Assembly (NCBI GenBank): GCA_010015655.1
Contig: ML976669.1
Coordinates: forward strand, 130,956 to 194,955
DNA: 64,000 bases
Direction of reading: 5' to 3'
Origin: Bimuria novae-zelandiae CBS 107.79
Lineage: Eukaryota; Ascomycota; Dothideomycetes; Pleosporales; Didymosphaeriaceae
Position 1 is the stretch's first letter. Each line of letters opens with the position of its first letter. This document shows positions 45,907 to 58,200 of this stretch, one piece after another. Made by a program: the position numbers and the translations under genes. The notes below the pieces were generated by a model. That model searched no databases and was not told where the DNA came from. It was given only the letters and a program-made list of their open reading frames with translations.

Positions 45907-47215
45907 TGTGGCTACCTCAAGGGGTTATTGAGGCGTTCTGCGATCAATTGCTGATGCAGAAGGAGGATGAGCGGAGATGGGTTAAGAGATGGAGCTCTGA
46001 AGGTTGAGGGTGAGAAAAGACCTTAGGGACGGAGCGCTAGGACCGGTTAGCGGCTGGATTTGCGACCTTTCCCGATCCATCCCCAGAGCAACCGCCGCCT
46101 CTTCACCGACGTAGACCTCATTTGTAACTTTTCATCAAATTTATGTGTATGTATCAGCTATGAGTAACTTACGAGCCTCTTTGCAACTCTCTTTTGCCTC
46201 TCGACATGGATGCACGTATTGCGCTGCTCTCCTGGGCACAAAACTTAGAAACAGCTATAGCTTCCCTCGTATCCTACACTCTCAATCAATGGTTATCGGA
46301 TGTGCAACAACTTGGGCTTGCTGCGAATCTGTAATGATCTAGATTGTACTTTTTGTACTATCGTTTATGCGTCTTGACCGTCTGGCAGCGCTCCATGCCA
46401 GAAGCCCATCTTGACTAGATTTTTGCATATCTATCGTGTTAATACTACGCGCGAAAATGGTACATCAATGCTAATATATCACGCTTGCGTGCGTACGTTT
46501 CTCTGATCTCACTGTTGAGAGCTTCTGGTTGGTTGTGCAGCTGGACGCAACGATAGTAGTTCGTGTGAACACTGCAGAAGTGTCAGGATCGCAACTGGAA
46601 ACTACTACGAGTGCGTAGTCTTGTTGTGTCTAAGAACTTCTTATTAGCTAGAAAGAATGTTGGTAAGTTATGTACTGAAATAAAGCATAACGCCCTGTGA
46701 CATTGAATACGCAACGTAAGCATTTTGATAGGGGCGTATGTCTCGGGACCGTCCGGTCTCTGAACAACTTGTCTTGAATCCGAATACGGCCGTGAATGTG
46801 TAATCTCACTTGCTTTAAATGTTTACTTTTCTTATTCTTTGGGGATGGACTGCCTTTCTTGGGGTAACTGAGGCAAGCTAACAGTAATCATTCTACACAA
46901 CCGTCAACTTTGGACAATACTATGTGTGATGCTATCAAAGCGACGCAGCGGATTTGTGTCGAGGAGGGTATCATATCGTACTCGAACTCTCAAAGGTCAT
47001 AATATTAGTCTGCGTTTTGTACTGCGTAGGGCTGTAGCTGGAGAGAATCGTGAACCAAAATAATTGACTTCTGATGATCACAACAAAAGCTTGATAATTT
47101 TGCACGACAGTAGAGGAGAGGATGATTAATGCTCGGTAAAATTTGTTGGCTTCATGCCTTCTATGGGTATCGAAATAGAAGAAAGATGGGACTGCGCACG
47201 CCCTCAGCGAAGTGC
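45907..47215. other. Intergenic, AT-richer, no gene seen
   Basis: 1.3 kb between the ATP1 start and the MTD1 3' end. No coding, RNA or repeat signal I can support. Confidence 0.55.
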
Positions 47216-48319
47216 TCAAGACGACTTCTCTTCGACAGGCTTTTGCGATGCCTCTGCTGCGTTGATCTTGTTTTGCACCATGCGCTGTTCGTCTGTCAGT
47301 ACCTACAGTCATGGTTGTTCAACGGTCATTACTCACCAGCAAATTCCTCAGTAGGACTACAATGGTGACCTTCCCAATCGCTGGCACGTAGATAGATGCC
47401 TTTTCCTTGACTTCCGGCGTGAAATTCCGCTCGCTGGAGAAGTTGATGCAGACAGCACCATCTCGCAAGTGCTCCAGAGGCACCTTGTACACGTCACCGG
47501 GCACGCCGCTGATGACAACGTCGCTTAGAGGCAGACAGTCCTTGATGGTCCATCCAGGTTTCTCCTCTACCTCATGCCTCCTTTTACGCAGCCCTACACC
47601 ACGCGTGAAGACTTGCACGTCGTTGATGTCTACACTGTATACATGTGCGCCGTCGTTGGCCAGGAGCGCGGCAAGTGGCCGGCCCACAACCTCGCTCCTG
47701 TTGATGACAGTAATGGTTCGTCCATGCAACCTGTTGCCGTACGGCAGTATAGTGTTATATATCCGGAGATACTCGAGAATCTTGATCACGGCGAGCGGCG
47801 TGCAAGGCAAGATGCTCTTCTTCGTCATCGCATCATCGAGGAAGCGGATGTTCTGGTACATGTTGAAGATGTACTGATGTGAGAGACCTTCAACATCTTT
47901 GTCGATGGAGACGATCTGTTGCAAATACTGGTCCTGGCGATTACCAAAAATAGGGTAGTAGACGATGATGCCGTCAACCTTGTCGTCATTGTTCGCATCG
48001 ATTAGGGCGTCTTCGAGCAGTTCGCGGTCAACTTCACGAAGCTCGAAAGCAAAACCGCTGGTCAAAGTCAGACACTCCTAGTCATAACCTTGATCACGAA
48101 ATTGCATCGTAAACAGACGGTCGGACTTGCTCACTTTTCATTGGCCGTCTTGCCTGTCCAGTCCGCGTACACCCTTGCGGCCGGGTCTTGAGACGAGAGA
48201 AAGCCCACGAGCAGCGGCTTGCGATCGATTTTCTTCAGCCCATCCTGTACTTCTTGCAACAAACTCTTCGCGATGTTGTTTGCAAGAATGACCTTGCAAT
48301 TGGGTTTCTCCTCGGCCAT
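47216..48319 (-). CDS. MTD1: NAD-dependent methylenetetrahydrofolate dehydrogenase
   Basis: Exons 48135-48319, 47337-48057, 47216-47284; 324 aa. It starts MAEEKPNCKVILANNIAKSLLQEVQDGL and has the substrate-site motif DGIIVYYPIFG. The Rossmann stretch TVINRSEVVGRPLAALLANDGAHVYSVDIN is followed by GKVTIVVLLRNLL. It oxidises 5,10-methylene-THF to methenyl-THF in the cytosol. The last intron is taken as 52 bp (47285-47336, CTGAC branch before CAG), giving LLRNLL-RMVQNK; an alternative acceptor would leave a 34-bp intron. It is head-to-head with MMS19, 340 bp apart. Confidence 0.94.
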
Positions 48320-48659
48320 GGTGGGGTGACAGTGGGTGATTCGTAGGTGACTTTTAGAGGCAGAAGGAAACAGCAATAATTAGGAATAGGAAGCGACGAC
48401 GCAAAGGCCCAGAACCAACTCTTATATAAACCAATGCCTCATAGCACACTTTCTCTCACGTTCAGGCACTCTACAATTTAATTCACGCGCCGCGCTTCCC
48501 CTCGCGTGCCCTGAACTTTTTTTGCGCCCCACCTTCCGACATCGGCCGGCCAATCAGCTCGGACGCAACTTCGTCATAAGCATTGCGGGAGGCTCACGTA
48601 TCACAGGCCCCGCGTTGAGCAGAACTGTATCCTTTTCCTCTTTCAATATTTGTGTGAGC

Positions 48660-51600
48660 ATGTCAGACACCCAGCAGTTCTTGTTGGACTATGACCGAAA
48701 CAAGCGCGAAGCGAGCCAAGTAGCGCAAAAGAGCGCGACGCGTACGTTCGGATCGTGTGCAAGGAAGGCGCGACTGACTGGTACAGGTTTGGCCGATGGG
48801 GACCTGAAGCTGTTAACACTTATTGAGGAGCTAGGCGAATATTTTAATAGCGAGGACGGCGCGATTAGGGCGAAGGGTATGCATTGTATGCATCAGGATG
48901 AGCTTCGCTAACGCTGCTAGCCATGGCCTACCTCGCCGAGGTGCTGGGCTTCGTTCCGCAGAAAGTGCTGTCATTACAGCAGCGTACGTTCGATCGCACA
49001 TACAATCCAGAAGTAGCCAGGAGCTGAGAAACCATAGGAAACCTGCTCTGCGATTTCGTTCTCTCCCGCACCGAAGACAGCGAAGGCATAGGATCATGCG
49101 CGAAAGCCTTGTTGACCCTCGAGGAGCGTGGGAAATGGGACAGCGGAAAGGTGCAAGATATCATGGAGACGTGCGTATGCTCTTCTACGCGTTCATCCGG
49201 TCGCATGTTCACTCTGCCAGACTCCTCGCAAATACCAGCCCACTCCGCCAGTACAAACAGCAAAGCGAACGATATCCGTTATTACGCCTCATAGACGCAT
49301 TGTTGGCAAAATATAGGGATGGTATGATCTGGCCAGGAAGCAGTATAATAGCAGGGAATGCTGACTGTCGAAGCTTTGCGGACGTTGCACGATTCGAAGC
49401 CCGATTTTCTTTCGCGGTTCATCGCATATTTTGATGGCGAGAAGGACCCTCGGAATCTGATGGTGGTATTCTCAATACTGCGCGTACCTATGACGGAGTG
49501 GAACATTGGTGCGGATGCTCAGGTATAATTACTCATTCTTTCTAAAGACATTGTGTAAGCTTACTGGGACAGGACCTCTTCGACGCCGTTTTCAACTACT
49601 TCCCGATAACGTTCCGACCTCCGCCCGACGATCCATACGGTATCACCGCCCAGGACTTGAAGGATAGATTACGAGAATGTATATCTTCGACGTCGGATTT
49701 CGCGCCGTATGCCTTCCCAACACTGCTCGACAAGCTAGACTCAACGTCTATGAATACAAAGCGCGATGTACTCCAGACCATCACTACTTCGGTTAGAGAA
49801 TATGGACCTCGCACGGTTTCCCTCTACTCCATCACGCTATGGGACGCTCTCAAATTCGAAATACTGAATGTACAAGAAGAAGATTTGGCTGAAGAGTCTT
49901 TGGAGGGGTTGGCAGCGATCGCTCAGACGCTATCGAAGGGAACAAGCGGACCACTGAACGCGTACCTTCGTCCGATTATCAAGGAATGTAACGAGCATTT
50001 GGAGGATGCGCCTACCAAGCAATCTCAAGCTGCCGCCAGGATACTATCTAAGCTCGCCAATGTCTCACCACACGTCACCAACCTCCTGTTAGCCGGAATT
50101 TTACCAACCATGTTGACTCTGTTTCAAGCTGCCGACAGCATGGGGAAGCGAAGGGGGCTCTTGGAGGTTTTGGTACAGCTTATCAAAGCCAATACCGACG
50201 TATACGGAGATTGGCGTTCGACAGGCTCCGCCGGGGCAGCTCCGCCAAACAATGCTTTGGTTGAGTTCCGGGATCAAGCTTTGGAGGTCATGTTGCACGG
50301 TCTCGAAACCTCACCCATCAACAACGTCTCGTATCGGTTGGTATGCGTAGATGGTCTCGTTCAGCTCTCGAAAGTTCGTCAGCTCCTCAGCGAAGAAGAC
50401 ATTGCCAAGGTCATCCAGCTCCTTCACGCTATCATCATTCACGAAGAATCGTTTGGAAAAGATGAGGTAAAAGAGAGCGCCATCAAAAGTCTCGTAGAGA
50501 TCGCCCATCAAAAGCCACAAGTCGTCGTTGATAAAGCATTTCCAGCTTTCATGTCACAGTTGCCAGATAAAGACGACGGCTCGAGGGGTTACGAGACTGT
50601 GCTGGAAGCTTTTGCGAAGTTGGCAAGCGAAGAGAAGGTTTTCGACACAGTCATCCTCCGACTGAAGAACAAGTTTTCCGCTGCAGTCACGTCAGACGCA
50701 TCGTCTGGATACATCGTCGCACTCCTCTCGGCGATGCTCTATGCGCTCACGAAAGGCTCCAGCAAACTTGAACAAGATCCGAATACTTCGACTTACTATC
50801 AAGACATCGTACTTCCGCTTTTGAAGCGAATATCGAGCACAGATTCCTCACATCCGAAGACTTTTGATGAAGAGACCACTCTTGATCTTGTTGGCAGAAT
50901 AAGCAACATTGTCATCCGGTCGCAGTCTACCGAGCAGCAGGAGGGCATCACATCAGAGCTGTACACATTGTTCAGAGGCACCCCGCAGGCCGGGCTTCCC
51001 CCTTTCAATATCAGCGCACCTTCGGATGCCCACAAGACGATGATCGTCTCTACTCACCTTCTCGCCTCATTGCACAAAGAGACACGACTTCCTTGCGAGA
51101 TCGAGCTCCTGGTCTCTTCGTTAGCGAACTACACTCAACACCCCGACCTCTCCATGCGTGTCCGCTCTGCTTCTCTTCGCCAACTCTCCCTTGCAATCAA
51201 CAAGTTCTACTCCACAACTGCGTTGAAGACTTGTATGGATCCGCTCATGAATGCCCCTTTCGAACTATTTTCTTCTGAAAAGCTAGATCCTCCCAGAATA
51301 CGCGTCATATTCTCTTGTTTGAAAGGCATCCTCTTGCGGAGCAGTCCTATATTAGCGAAGCTCTACCCGCATCTTCTCGACTTCTTATCACATCCGAAGT
51401 ACGGCAGTGCAATAGCACACGGCTTTAGCACGCTGCTACAGCCGGACGATTTACTCACCAAGCAGAATCACTGCCAGATCTCCGGACTACACAAGCAAAA
51501 GACTTTCGCGCTGTTGGTGCCCAACATCACCCAAGCGTTTCGTGAAGCGTCACCGGAAACGAAACCCAATTACCTTATCGCACTTGCCGGCGTGCTTCGC

Positions 51601-52020
51601 TGGATCCCGTTCGACATGATCATCGAAGAAGTACCCACTCTCATCACCCTACTGCTCCAATCTCTGGATCTCAAAGGCGAAGATTTCGTCAAAGAAGCTG
51701 CTATCGGCACCCTCACGTCGACGCTCTTGGAAAAGCCGGAGGTGGTGCAGGAACACGCTGGTAGCCTCATCTCGCGCTTACTTGCAACCTCGGTAGCGAA
51801 CAAGGAAGCGCCGACACCGCCAAGGGTGCGCGCAGCGGCGTGTAGATGTCTGATGTTGGTGCCCGAGAAGCTGAAGCTCGAGGTGGTGCTGCCGTACAGA
51901 AGGCAGGTATGCAGGAAGTTGACGGCTGCACTGGACGATGGGAAGAGAGAGGTGAGAAGCGCAGCTGTTCGGTGTAGGGCGAAGTGGTTGGAGGTGGATG
52001 AGGCAGGGGATGACGATTAA
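48660..52020 (+). CDS. MMS19: Mms19, cytosolic Fe-S targeting and DNA repair protein
   Basis: Seven exons: 48660-48741, 48787-48876, 48921-48983, 49038-49170, 49221-49321, 49374-49522, 49573-52020; 1021 aa. Introns are 44-54 bp. The N-terminal region assembles as ADGDLKLLTLIEELGEYF..EDGAIRAK-AMAYLAEVLGFVP, ...DFVLSRTEDSEGIG, PLRQYKQQSERYPLL and MVVFSILRVPMTEWNIGADAQ-DLFDAVFNYFPITFRPPPDDPYGI. The last piece is a Mms19 hallmark. The long final exon is HEAT repeats, including the C-terminal part that binds client proteins. Mms19 with Cia1/Cia2 delivers Fe-S clusters to Rad3/XPD, primase and DNA polymerases. Exon 2 and 3 acceptors each have CTAAC or CTGAC branch sites. Confidence 0.92.
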
Positions 52021-52179
52021 ATGTAGACAAGGGAGCAGTGAATATAGAAGGTAGAGAATAATCGTCAATCAGGTCACTTTTGTACTAAGTGGTATATCTG
52101 CATATCAACGCCGAAACATGCCCGAAACGCCGCCCATGCAAAGTCCCGCCAGCTTAAGTCTCATATCATGACGTCTTCA

Positions 52180-53275
52180 CTAAACTTTCGTCTTCTTCGG
52201 CACAATTTCCTCCTCATCACTGGCCACCTCATCATCTCCTTCGCCCATCTCCACATCCTCCGGCGTCCTCCCCCGCTTCAATCCCTTCATCTTCCTGCTC
52301 TGCAGCTCGCCAAAGTTCTGCTTCGGCATGTGAATCTTGCCCATCTTATCGCCCATGACATCCATGTCGATGTTCTTCTTCGTCCTAGGCTCGGCGCCCT
52401 TCGGTTTCTTGAGCGCCTCCTTCATCATGTCCGCGTCGGGGAACTTTTCGCGACCCAGCGTAGCGTCGATCCTCGGCCCCATCTCCTCGACCTCTACGCG
52501 CGGAAGCTTCTGCCCACTCTTCAGCGTCTTGATCAGGTAAAACCGTATGCGCAGCTCGGGCGCCTTCTCGCCCTCCACAGGCTCTGCAGCACTGATACTG
52601 ATCAGATACTGCAGCCCTTCCACATCGACCTCTGAAGCTTCCTGGCCGCGGAACAGATCCAACAGCAGACTCTTCGCAAGCGTCCACTTTGTCTCGTTGG
52701 GATCCTCGAAGGGGGTGCCGTGGAAGGCAATGAGCGGTTTGAGACCAACGGCAGGTTTCTTGTTCTTGAATTGTTGGAGTGTGCGGAAGGATTCGGGGTT
52801 TACGTAGAGTTCGAGCATGTCGAGGATTTTGTGGTTGAAGGTGCGCACGAGAGTGAGGCAGTGAGGGCGCTTCTTGGAGTGCAGGGAGAGGACGAGGAGG
52901 GAGGTGTCGTTTTTGAGGGAGAAGAACTCGAGGGCTACACATATATACTGTCAGTGATCTGTGGAAGACTGGGAAACGTGGGACAGGAAGTGGGACGTAC
53001 AGGATGCATCTTCAAATGGGTGGATGTCGTTCTTCTTCATGAAACTTTCGACGAAGGGCTTCTTGAGCATGCGCAGATCTGCGGTGCATAGCTTGAGGAT
53101 TTGCGACACCCTGGGGCCGGCGACGAAGAGCGTGGTTTTGGGGTTCTCGTGGACGAGCGGCTCGCGCTTGTCCATTGCCCGCTTTGCGCGGGCATTTTTG
53201 GGCTTTCTATACTTTCTGTTAGCTCGGAGAGCCCGTGACACTTTCTTATAGCAGGACGTACACCTGTCGCAACAT
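52180..53275 (-). CDS. RPF2: Rpf2, Brix-domain ribosome biogenesis factor
   Basis: Exons 53262-53275 (14 nt), 53001-53206, 52180-52934; 324 aa. The tiny first exon encodes MLRQ plus two bases. Using the GTACGT donor and TATAG acceptor gives MLRQV-KPKNARAKRAMDKREP, the expected start. Brix-domain residues follow: ENPKTTLFVAGPRVSQILKLCTADLRMLKKPFVESFMKKNDIHPFEDAS-SLEFFSLKNDTSLLVLSLHSKKRPHCLTLVRTFNHKILDMLEL. Rpf2 with Rrs1 loads 5S RNP (5S rRNA, L5, L11) into pre-60S particles. The tail is Lys- and acid-rich. It is head-to-head with GRX4, about 350 bp apart. Confidence 0.94.
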
Positions 53276-53627
53276 GTTGGCGTTGTTTGTGAGCGAGTCG
53301 CAAGCCCGAAATCTTGGCGGAACTTTTTTCGAAATCTCCTCGGCGTCGGCGGCGCTTGCATCCGATGATCTGATAAGGAAAGAGAACCGTGGGGCAGCTT
53401 CTTGGCGAGCCGCATTTCGGCGTGGGCTGGAGGGGCAAAGAAAGCACGTCAGAGGCAAACGAAACTAATCAACTTATCAGATCATCGTGCGTCTCACCAC
53501 ATCCGCGCATTACAAACTACTCCCGCGGAAATCTTCCTCACGGCGCACTCCTGCTCTTCCCTCTCCCAAAAGTTCACGGTCCCTGCATACTCTCCACACC
53601 CTCAGCTGCAGGTATAACGTTCCCGCC

Positions 53628-54631
53628 ATGGCGTCGGTGCAAGAAATCACGTCCGAGTCAGCTTTCCAGTCGCAGGCCTCATCGCTGCCGCCGGACACGC
53701 TCGCAGTCATCTACTTCCATGCACCCTGGGCCGCGCCCTGCAAGCAGATGTCCGTCATCCTGTCCACCCTCGCAAGCACATACCCAGCCAACGCGCCAAT
53801 ATCCTTCCTCGCGCTCGATGCCGAAGAGCTACCCGAAATCGCCGAGCAGTACGATGTCTCTGCCGTGCCCTTCATAGTCCTCCAGCGAGAAGGAAAGGTG
53901 CTGGAGACAGTCTCCGGCTCAGACGCTGCAAAGGTGCGCGCCGCAGTAGAAAAGTACGCTGGCGCAGGCAGCGGCGACACAAAGAGCAGTCTCCCGCCCG
54001 CGCAAACCGTCACGAAGCCTTCTCAGACCAACGGCACTGAAACCGCCAAGGACCTCGCTGCATACGCGCCGGACGCCTCAGATCCCAAGACCGCGCCCGA
54101 GTACAGCTCAGGTGATAACGAGGCAAGTAAGGAGGAGCTGAACAAACGGCTGGGCGAGCTCGTCAAGGCGGCGCCCGTCATGCTGTTCATGAAGGGCACG
54201 CCGAGCTCGCCCCAGTGTGGCTTCAGTAGGCAGACGGTGGGCCTTCTTAGGGAGAAGGGCATTCGGTATGGCTTCTTCAATATTCTGGCCGACGATGAGG
54301 TGCGGCAGGGGTTGAAAGAGTACTCGGATTGGCCGACGTTCCCGCAGTTGTATGTGGAGGGTGAGTTGGTTGGCGGACTGGATATCGTAAGTAATTCCTT
54401 AATTTGGCCTTGTCTTAGCCCTGTGTGTTACTCCAGGATAAGCAATACCGTGGCTGACACCTACTTTGTATCTGGCCGCTTGGTACGACTCGAGAACAAA
54501 TACTGACTGTATTTCAGGTGCGCGAGGAATTTGAGAACGATCCAGAGTTCCTGAAGGAGCACTCCGTGAACGGCCAGAAGGGCGGACCTGGCGCTGCATC
54601 GGCACAGACACAGACACCGCTGGCTGCGTAG
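53628..54631 (+). CDS. GRX4: Monothiol glutaredoxin Grx3/Grx4 (thioredoxin plus CGFS domain)
   Basis: Exons 53628-54386 and 54518-54631; 290 aa. The N-terminal thioredoxin-like domain has WAAPC at residues 34-38, with only one Cys of the usual CxxC. A Ser/Thr-rich linker leads to the glutaredoxin domain with MFMKGTPSSPQCGFSRQ (CGFS Cys at about 197), the WPTFPQLYVEGELVGG loop that binds glutathione, and a final GLDI-VREEFENDPEF. The protein holds a GSH-ligated [2Fe-2S] cluster with BolA (Fra2) partners and signals iron status to regulators such as HapX. The 131-bp intron is retained-looking because exon 1's frame stays open 40 codons into it. Confidence 0.95.
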
Positions 54632-55229
54632 AGTGCACTCTCGCACAAAGGTGGAAGTGGGCTATAACGGGCCAGAGTTTAGGCTTGAAAAAGGTAATGA
54701 GTAACCCTAGGCTAGATAATTCAAAGACTAAACTTTGACTGTTAACGTTAGTTTAGTAGTAGATAGCCAGTTTTCAGCTTTACGTGAGAGGTGCAGTCCT
54801 AGACGAATCACGACTAAAGAATGAACGAACGAACGAGACACTGTGCGCATGGCTTTATGAAGAGCTCGACGACCACTGTATAGCTCGTCCTGGAGTAACA
54901 CAAAGGAGTGCCCAAGGGGTTGATTCAACGGGCGAGACTCCCGAGAGGGTACATAGGGACATGTGTACGAATGACGATAGCATGGAATTATTGATTATTC
55001 AAGGCCCAACCATACTTCTTCACGTTAGACTGTGCCTTTGCTCTTATATACTCCGAATTCACACTACATTTGCTGACAGACGTCACCCGTTTGCCCCGAC
55101 ACGTCGCTCCACCCTCCCTTACAAACTCTTCCTCGACCATCCCATGCGCTTCCACTCAGTATTCGTGTATATAAACCCCTTTTCCCTCGCGCTCTCTTCA
55201 ACTCCTCACACTTCTTCGCCGCCTGCGGG
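54632..55229. other. Gene-free lead-in to the large array
   Basis: No gene. It contains a CCTGGAGTAACACA match (about 54889) to the 43-kb repeats and a GAACGAACGAACGAG tract near 54819. The long plus frame 54784-55746 is not protein-like. Confidence 0.55.
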
Positions 55230-58200
55230 TGGCTCTAAAATACCTATGCAAAAGCCCATGGACTCCGTCCTGGCGCCTCTGTCCTCTTTCAAAAGGACGA
55301 GTGGCACAATGTACGGGCGGCTCTCCGGTGCTTCTGCCTCTCCAAAAAACGCTCCCATCGATTGTGATGAGGTCGCCGCTGGTGCTTTTGTCTATTTCAC
55401 AAAAAAAGATGAACAGGAACAAAAGAATAGTTGGGAGTGCGGGTCTGGTGGTGCAATTCAAAATCGCAATGTTCGAGGAGCATGGGTGGATCTGGGACTT
55501 CTTGTTGTGGGGTGGTACTTGAAACCGCAGACGTCGAGTGACATGACCTCGTTGTTGGCTCTGTGTTTGGTTCAAAATTTCTCTGGGCAAAGATATATGG
55601 TAGGTTCGTTCTGGTCGCGCCTTCGACTGCACTACAAACCAGATAGGCAGCGACGCATGGTTTGGCTCTGGCGCCTTTGCCCACTCCAAAAATACCAACA
55701 GTGCCGCACATGTGCTTACGGAATCTCCTCGGACAGAATCATTTAAAAAGCCAGGGGTTTTTGGATTCTATGTGCGTCCTTCCTGGAATCTCGACCACTC
55801 TACAACTCCGTTTGCACGCTGTGCATGTGCTTCTAGAGCCCTTCTTCTTGTTCTTAAGAAGGTAGCAAAGTTACGTAGGTTCTAGCGTATGGAACTGTCG
55901 TCCTTTTTCTGCCTAGTCCAAAGGTTTCTTGGCGACTTTTATGGGCTCCGCCCCGGCCTCTCTCTTTACTCAAAACGACTTAAAAAACAAGAAATGAGTT
56001 AGCTTGCGGGACGTTTTGTGTTCCTGTGGCTGGTACAATTCAGAAGGTACGATTTTTAGGCGATGAGTAGCTGTCTCGCCTTCTTCTCCACTTCAAAATG
56101 ATTGCGGCTCCTATATATGTTGTGCACTTGGGATCCTTCGCTGTCTCTGCAAACAGTACCGAAAGAGAACTAGTCGCTCTAGATGACACGGTGTGCTGCT
56201 CTACTTTTCTATATCTAAAAGTCCAACATGAAAACTACATGTGCTCCTGGATTCTTCCCGCTTTTCGATAGGAGAGAACTACCAAAATGCCAAAACCGTC
56301 TATGAAATGTGGATCTGTTCTCCCTTTGGTTACGATCAAAAGACTTACGCAAAACTCATGTTCTAGGACCAGGATACGATAGGCCCATCCATATGGAAGC
56401 TGCCCTGACGTACTTGCTCAGCTTCCAGAAAACATAAAACTCGGCGAAAATGTCTTGCGGTCGGTGCGCTCTGTGTTCCACGGAAGATATCTAAAAAGCG
56501 AGACCTTTATCTCCATAGGACACTTCCCTGCTTCTTGGTCACATGTATAAAAGATCCGGTCAAGATATGTATGGAAATTCGCGGGCTCTATATTCGATTC
56601 TGCAAATTCACACCAGGATAGACAATGTGCTTCCTGGACTCTTTGTCTTGTCCACTTAAACTCATCGAAAACAAGAATCGATTTGACTTATGGAAGTGCT
56701 GTCTGCTTCTCTGGCTCCAGTCTAAAAAAAACGCCATTCCCCCGTGATGAGAGCGGTCGGACGCCTTCGCCGACATCAAGAAACATGCAGTGCGCTGTAA
56801 GAACTTTCGTTTTCGTCAGCGGAAGTTCTAAAAATCAGCGATAATCCTTTCTATGGGAGACGTCCTTGCCTGCCGCTTTTCCAATTCACATTCGCACACA
56901 TATATGAGCTCCTTTTTGGCACCTTCATCGGCTAAAAATTTCCTGGGGTGATTTGTATGGGTCGCTCTGGGCTCTCCCTCTTGTCGAAAAGTTCAGAACG
57001 AAAAGCACAAAGTGACATGGGACTAAGTGATGCCTCCCGGGTCGTCAGTGAAAAACTGGGAAATTACTTCTAATGAGATGCTCTTTCGGTCTTCTTCTTT
57101 ACACTATAAAGAAATCGCCTACGACCATTCATGTTTCACCACTGTGCTCCGAGACTTAAAGCAACTCCCTTCATTAATGCGTTCTGGTCTAGTCTCTCGA
57201 CGTTTTCTCCAAAAAGCTTCACCAGCAAACGATGAGCATTCTGTGCTCTGTTCCTCTCGTTCGAAAAAAGGTCGTAAGCAATCTAGTATGTGTGGATCAG
57301 TTCTTCCCGGTATTAAACAAGCAACGCTGGCTATATGTTGAGAGTCTGCTCGTTTGGCTGAACCACAAATCACCCCGGAAAGTACCCATGGGTTGTTCTT
57401 CGACTCTTGTTCTATCTCTAAAGCCTATTATACCGAAACTGAGCCTGCGCATCCCAATTCTCCTCTCGAAACTTTCTTTGCAAAAGGCAATGTCTTCGTT
57501 CCTTTTTCCTGGGACTAAAGCAATACGTCAGCATGTCTATGGGACCCTGCACGACCTCTCTGCCGAATTCATTCTATAAACTGCTTGTCATTAGGACAAT
57601 GACCTGCGCGGAAGAACTTTTGTTCCTAAAATCACCGTCCAAAGGAAATATGTCCGGAGCTGTCTTCTGTGGCTCTAAAATCTACACTAATCAATCCTAT
57701 AGGCGTGCACCTCTCCTTCTTTTGATCTACGAGACCCTCTCTTCTTCAGTATGAGAGACGGTGGCCGGGATCTTTGGTGTATAAAAGCGTCTCTGCACAG
57801 AAGGCATGTCTGGATATGCTGAGTCTTGGGCTTAAAACTTGACCAAACAACCTTCATGAGAGCTGCTTGCGTCCCTTGCTGTCCATGGTTGAGCACGGTA
57901 CGTCCACGAGCGACCTGTATTCATTTTTTGGACTTCAAATCTTCGCCAACGTGAACAAATGCGTGGATCCTTCCTGTCTTGGAACCAAAACGCATTGAGG
58001 ACAAATGATGGAATCCTGTCTGCCCACGCCTTGCTATCAAAATCGAGGATTCACCCAAGGATGAGCCATCCTACAGGAGGCTTTCTAGTTCCAAGCAGAA
58101 AACTGCACAGCAAATGTCTGGACCTGCACTGCCTCTGGATAAAGGCTCACATTCTGAGACCTATGGGCACCAGTTTCTCGTTGGTCGAAAATACACTGGC

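Noticed and set aside
54784..55746. 320-codon plus-strand frame
   Set aside because: Runs from unique sequence into the degenerate array; composition is not protein-like and no motif is visible.
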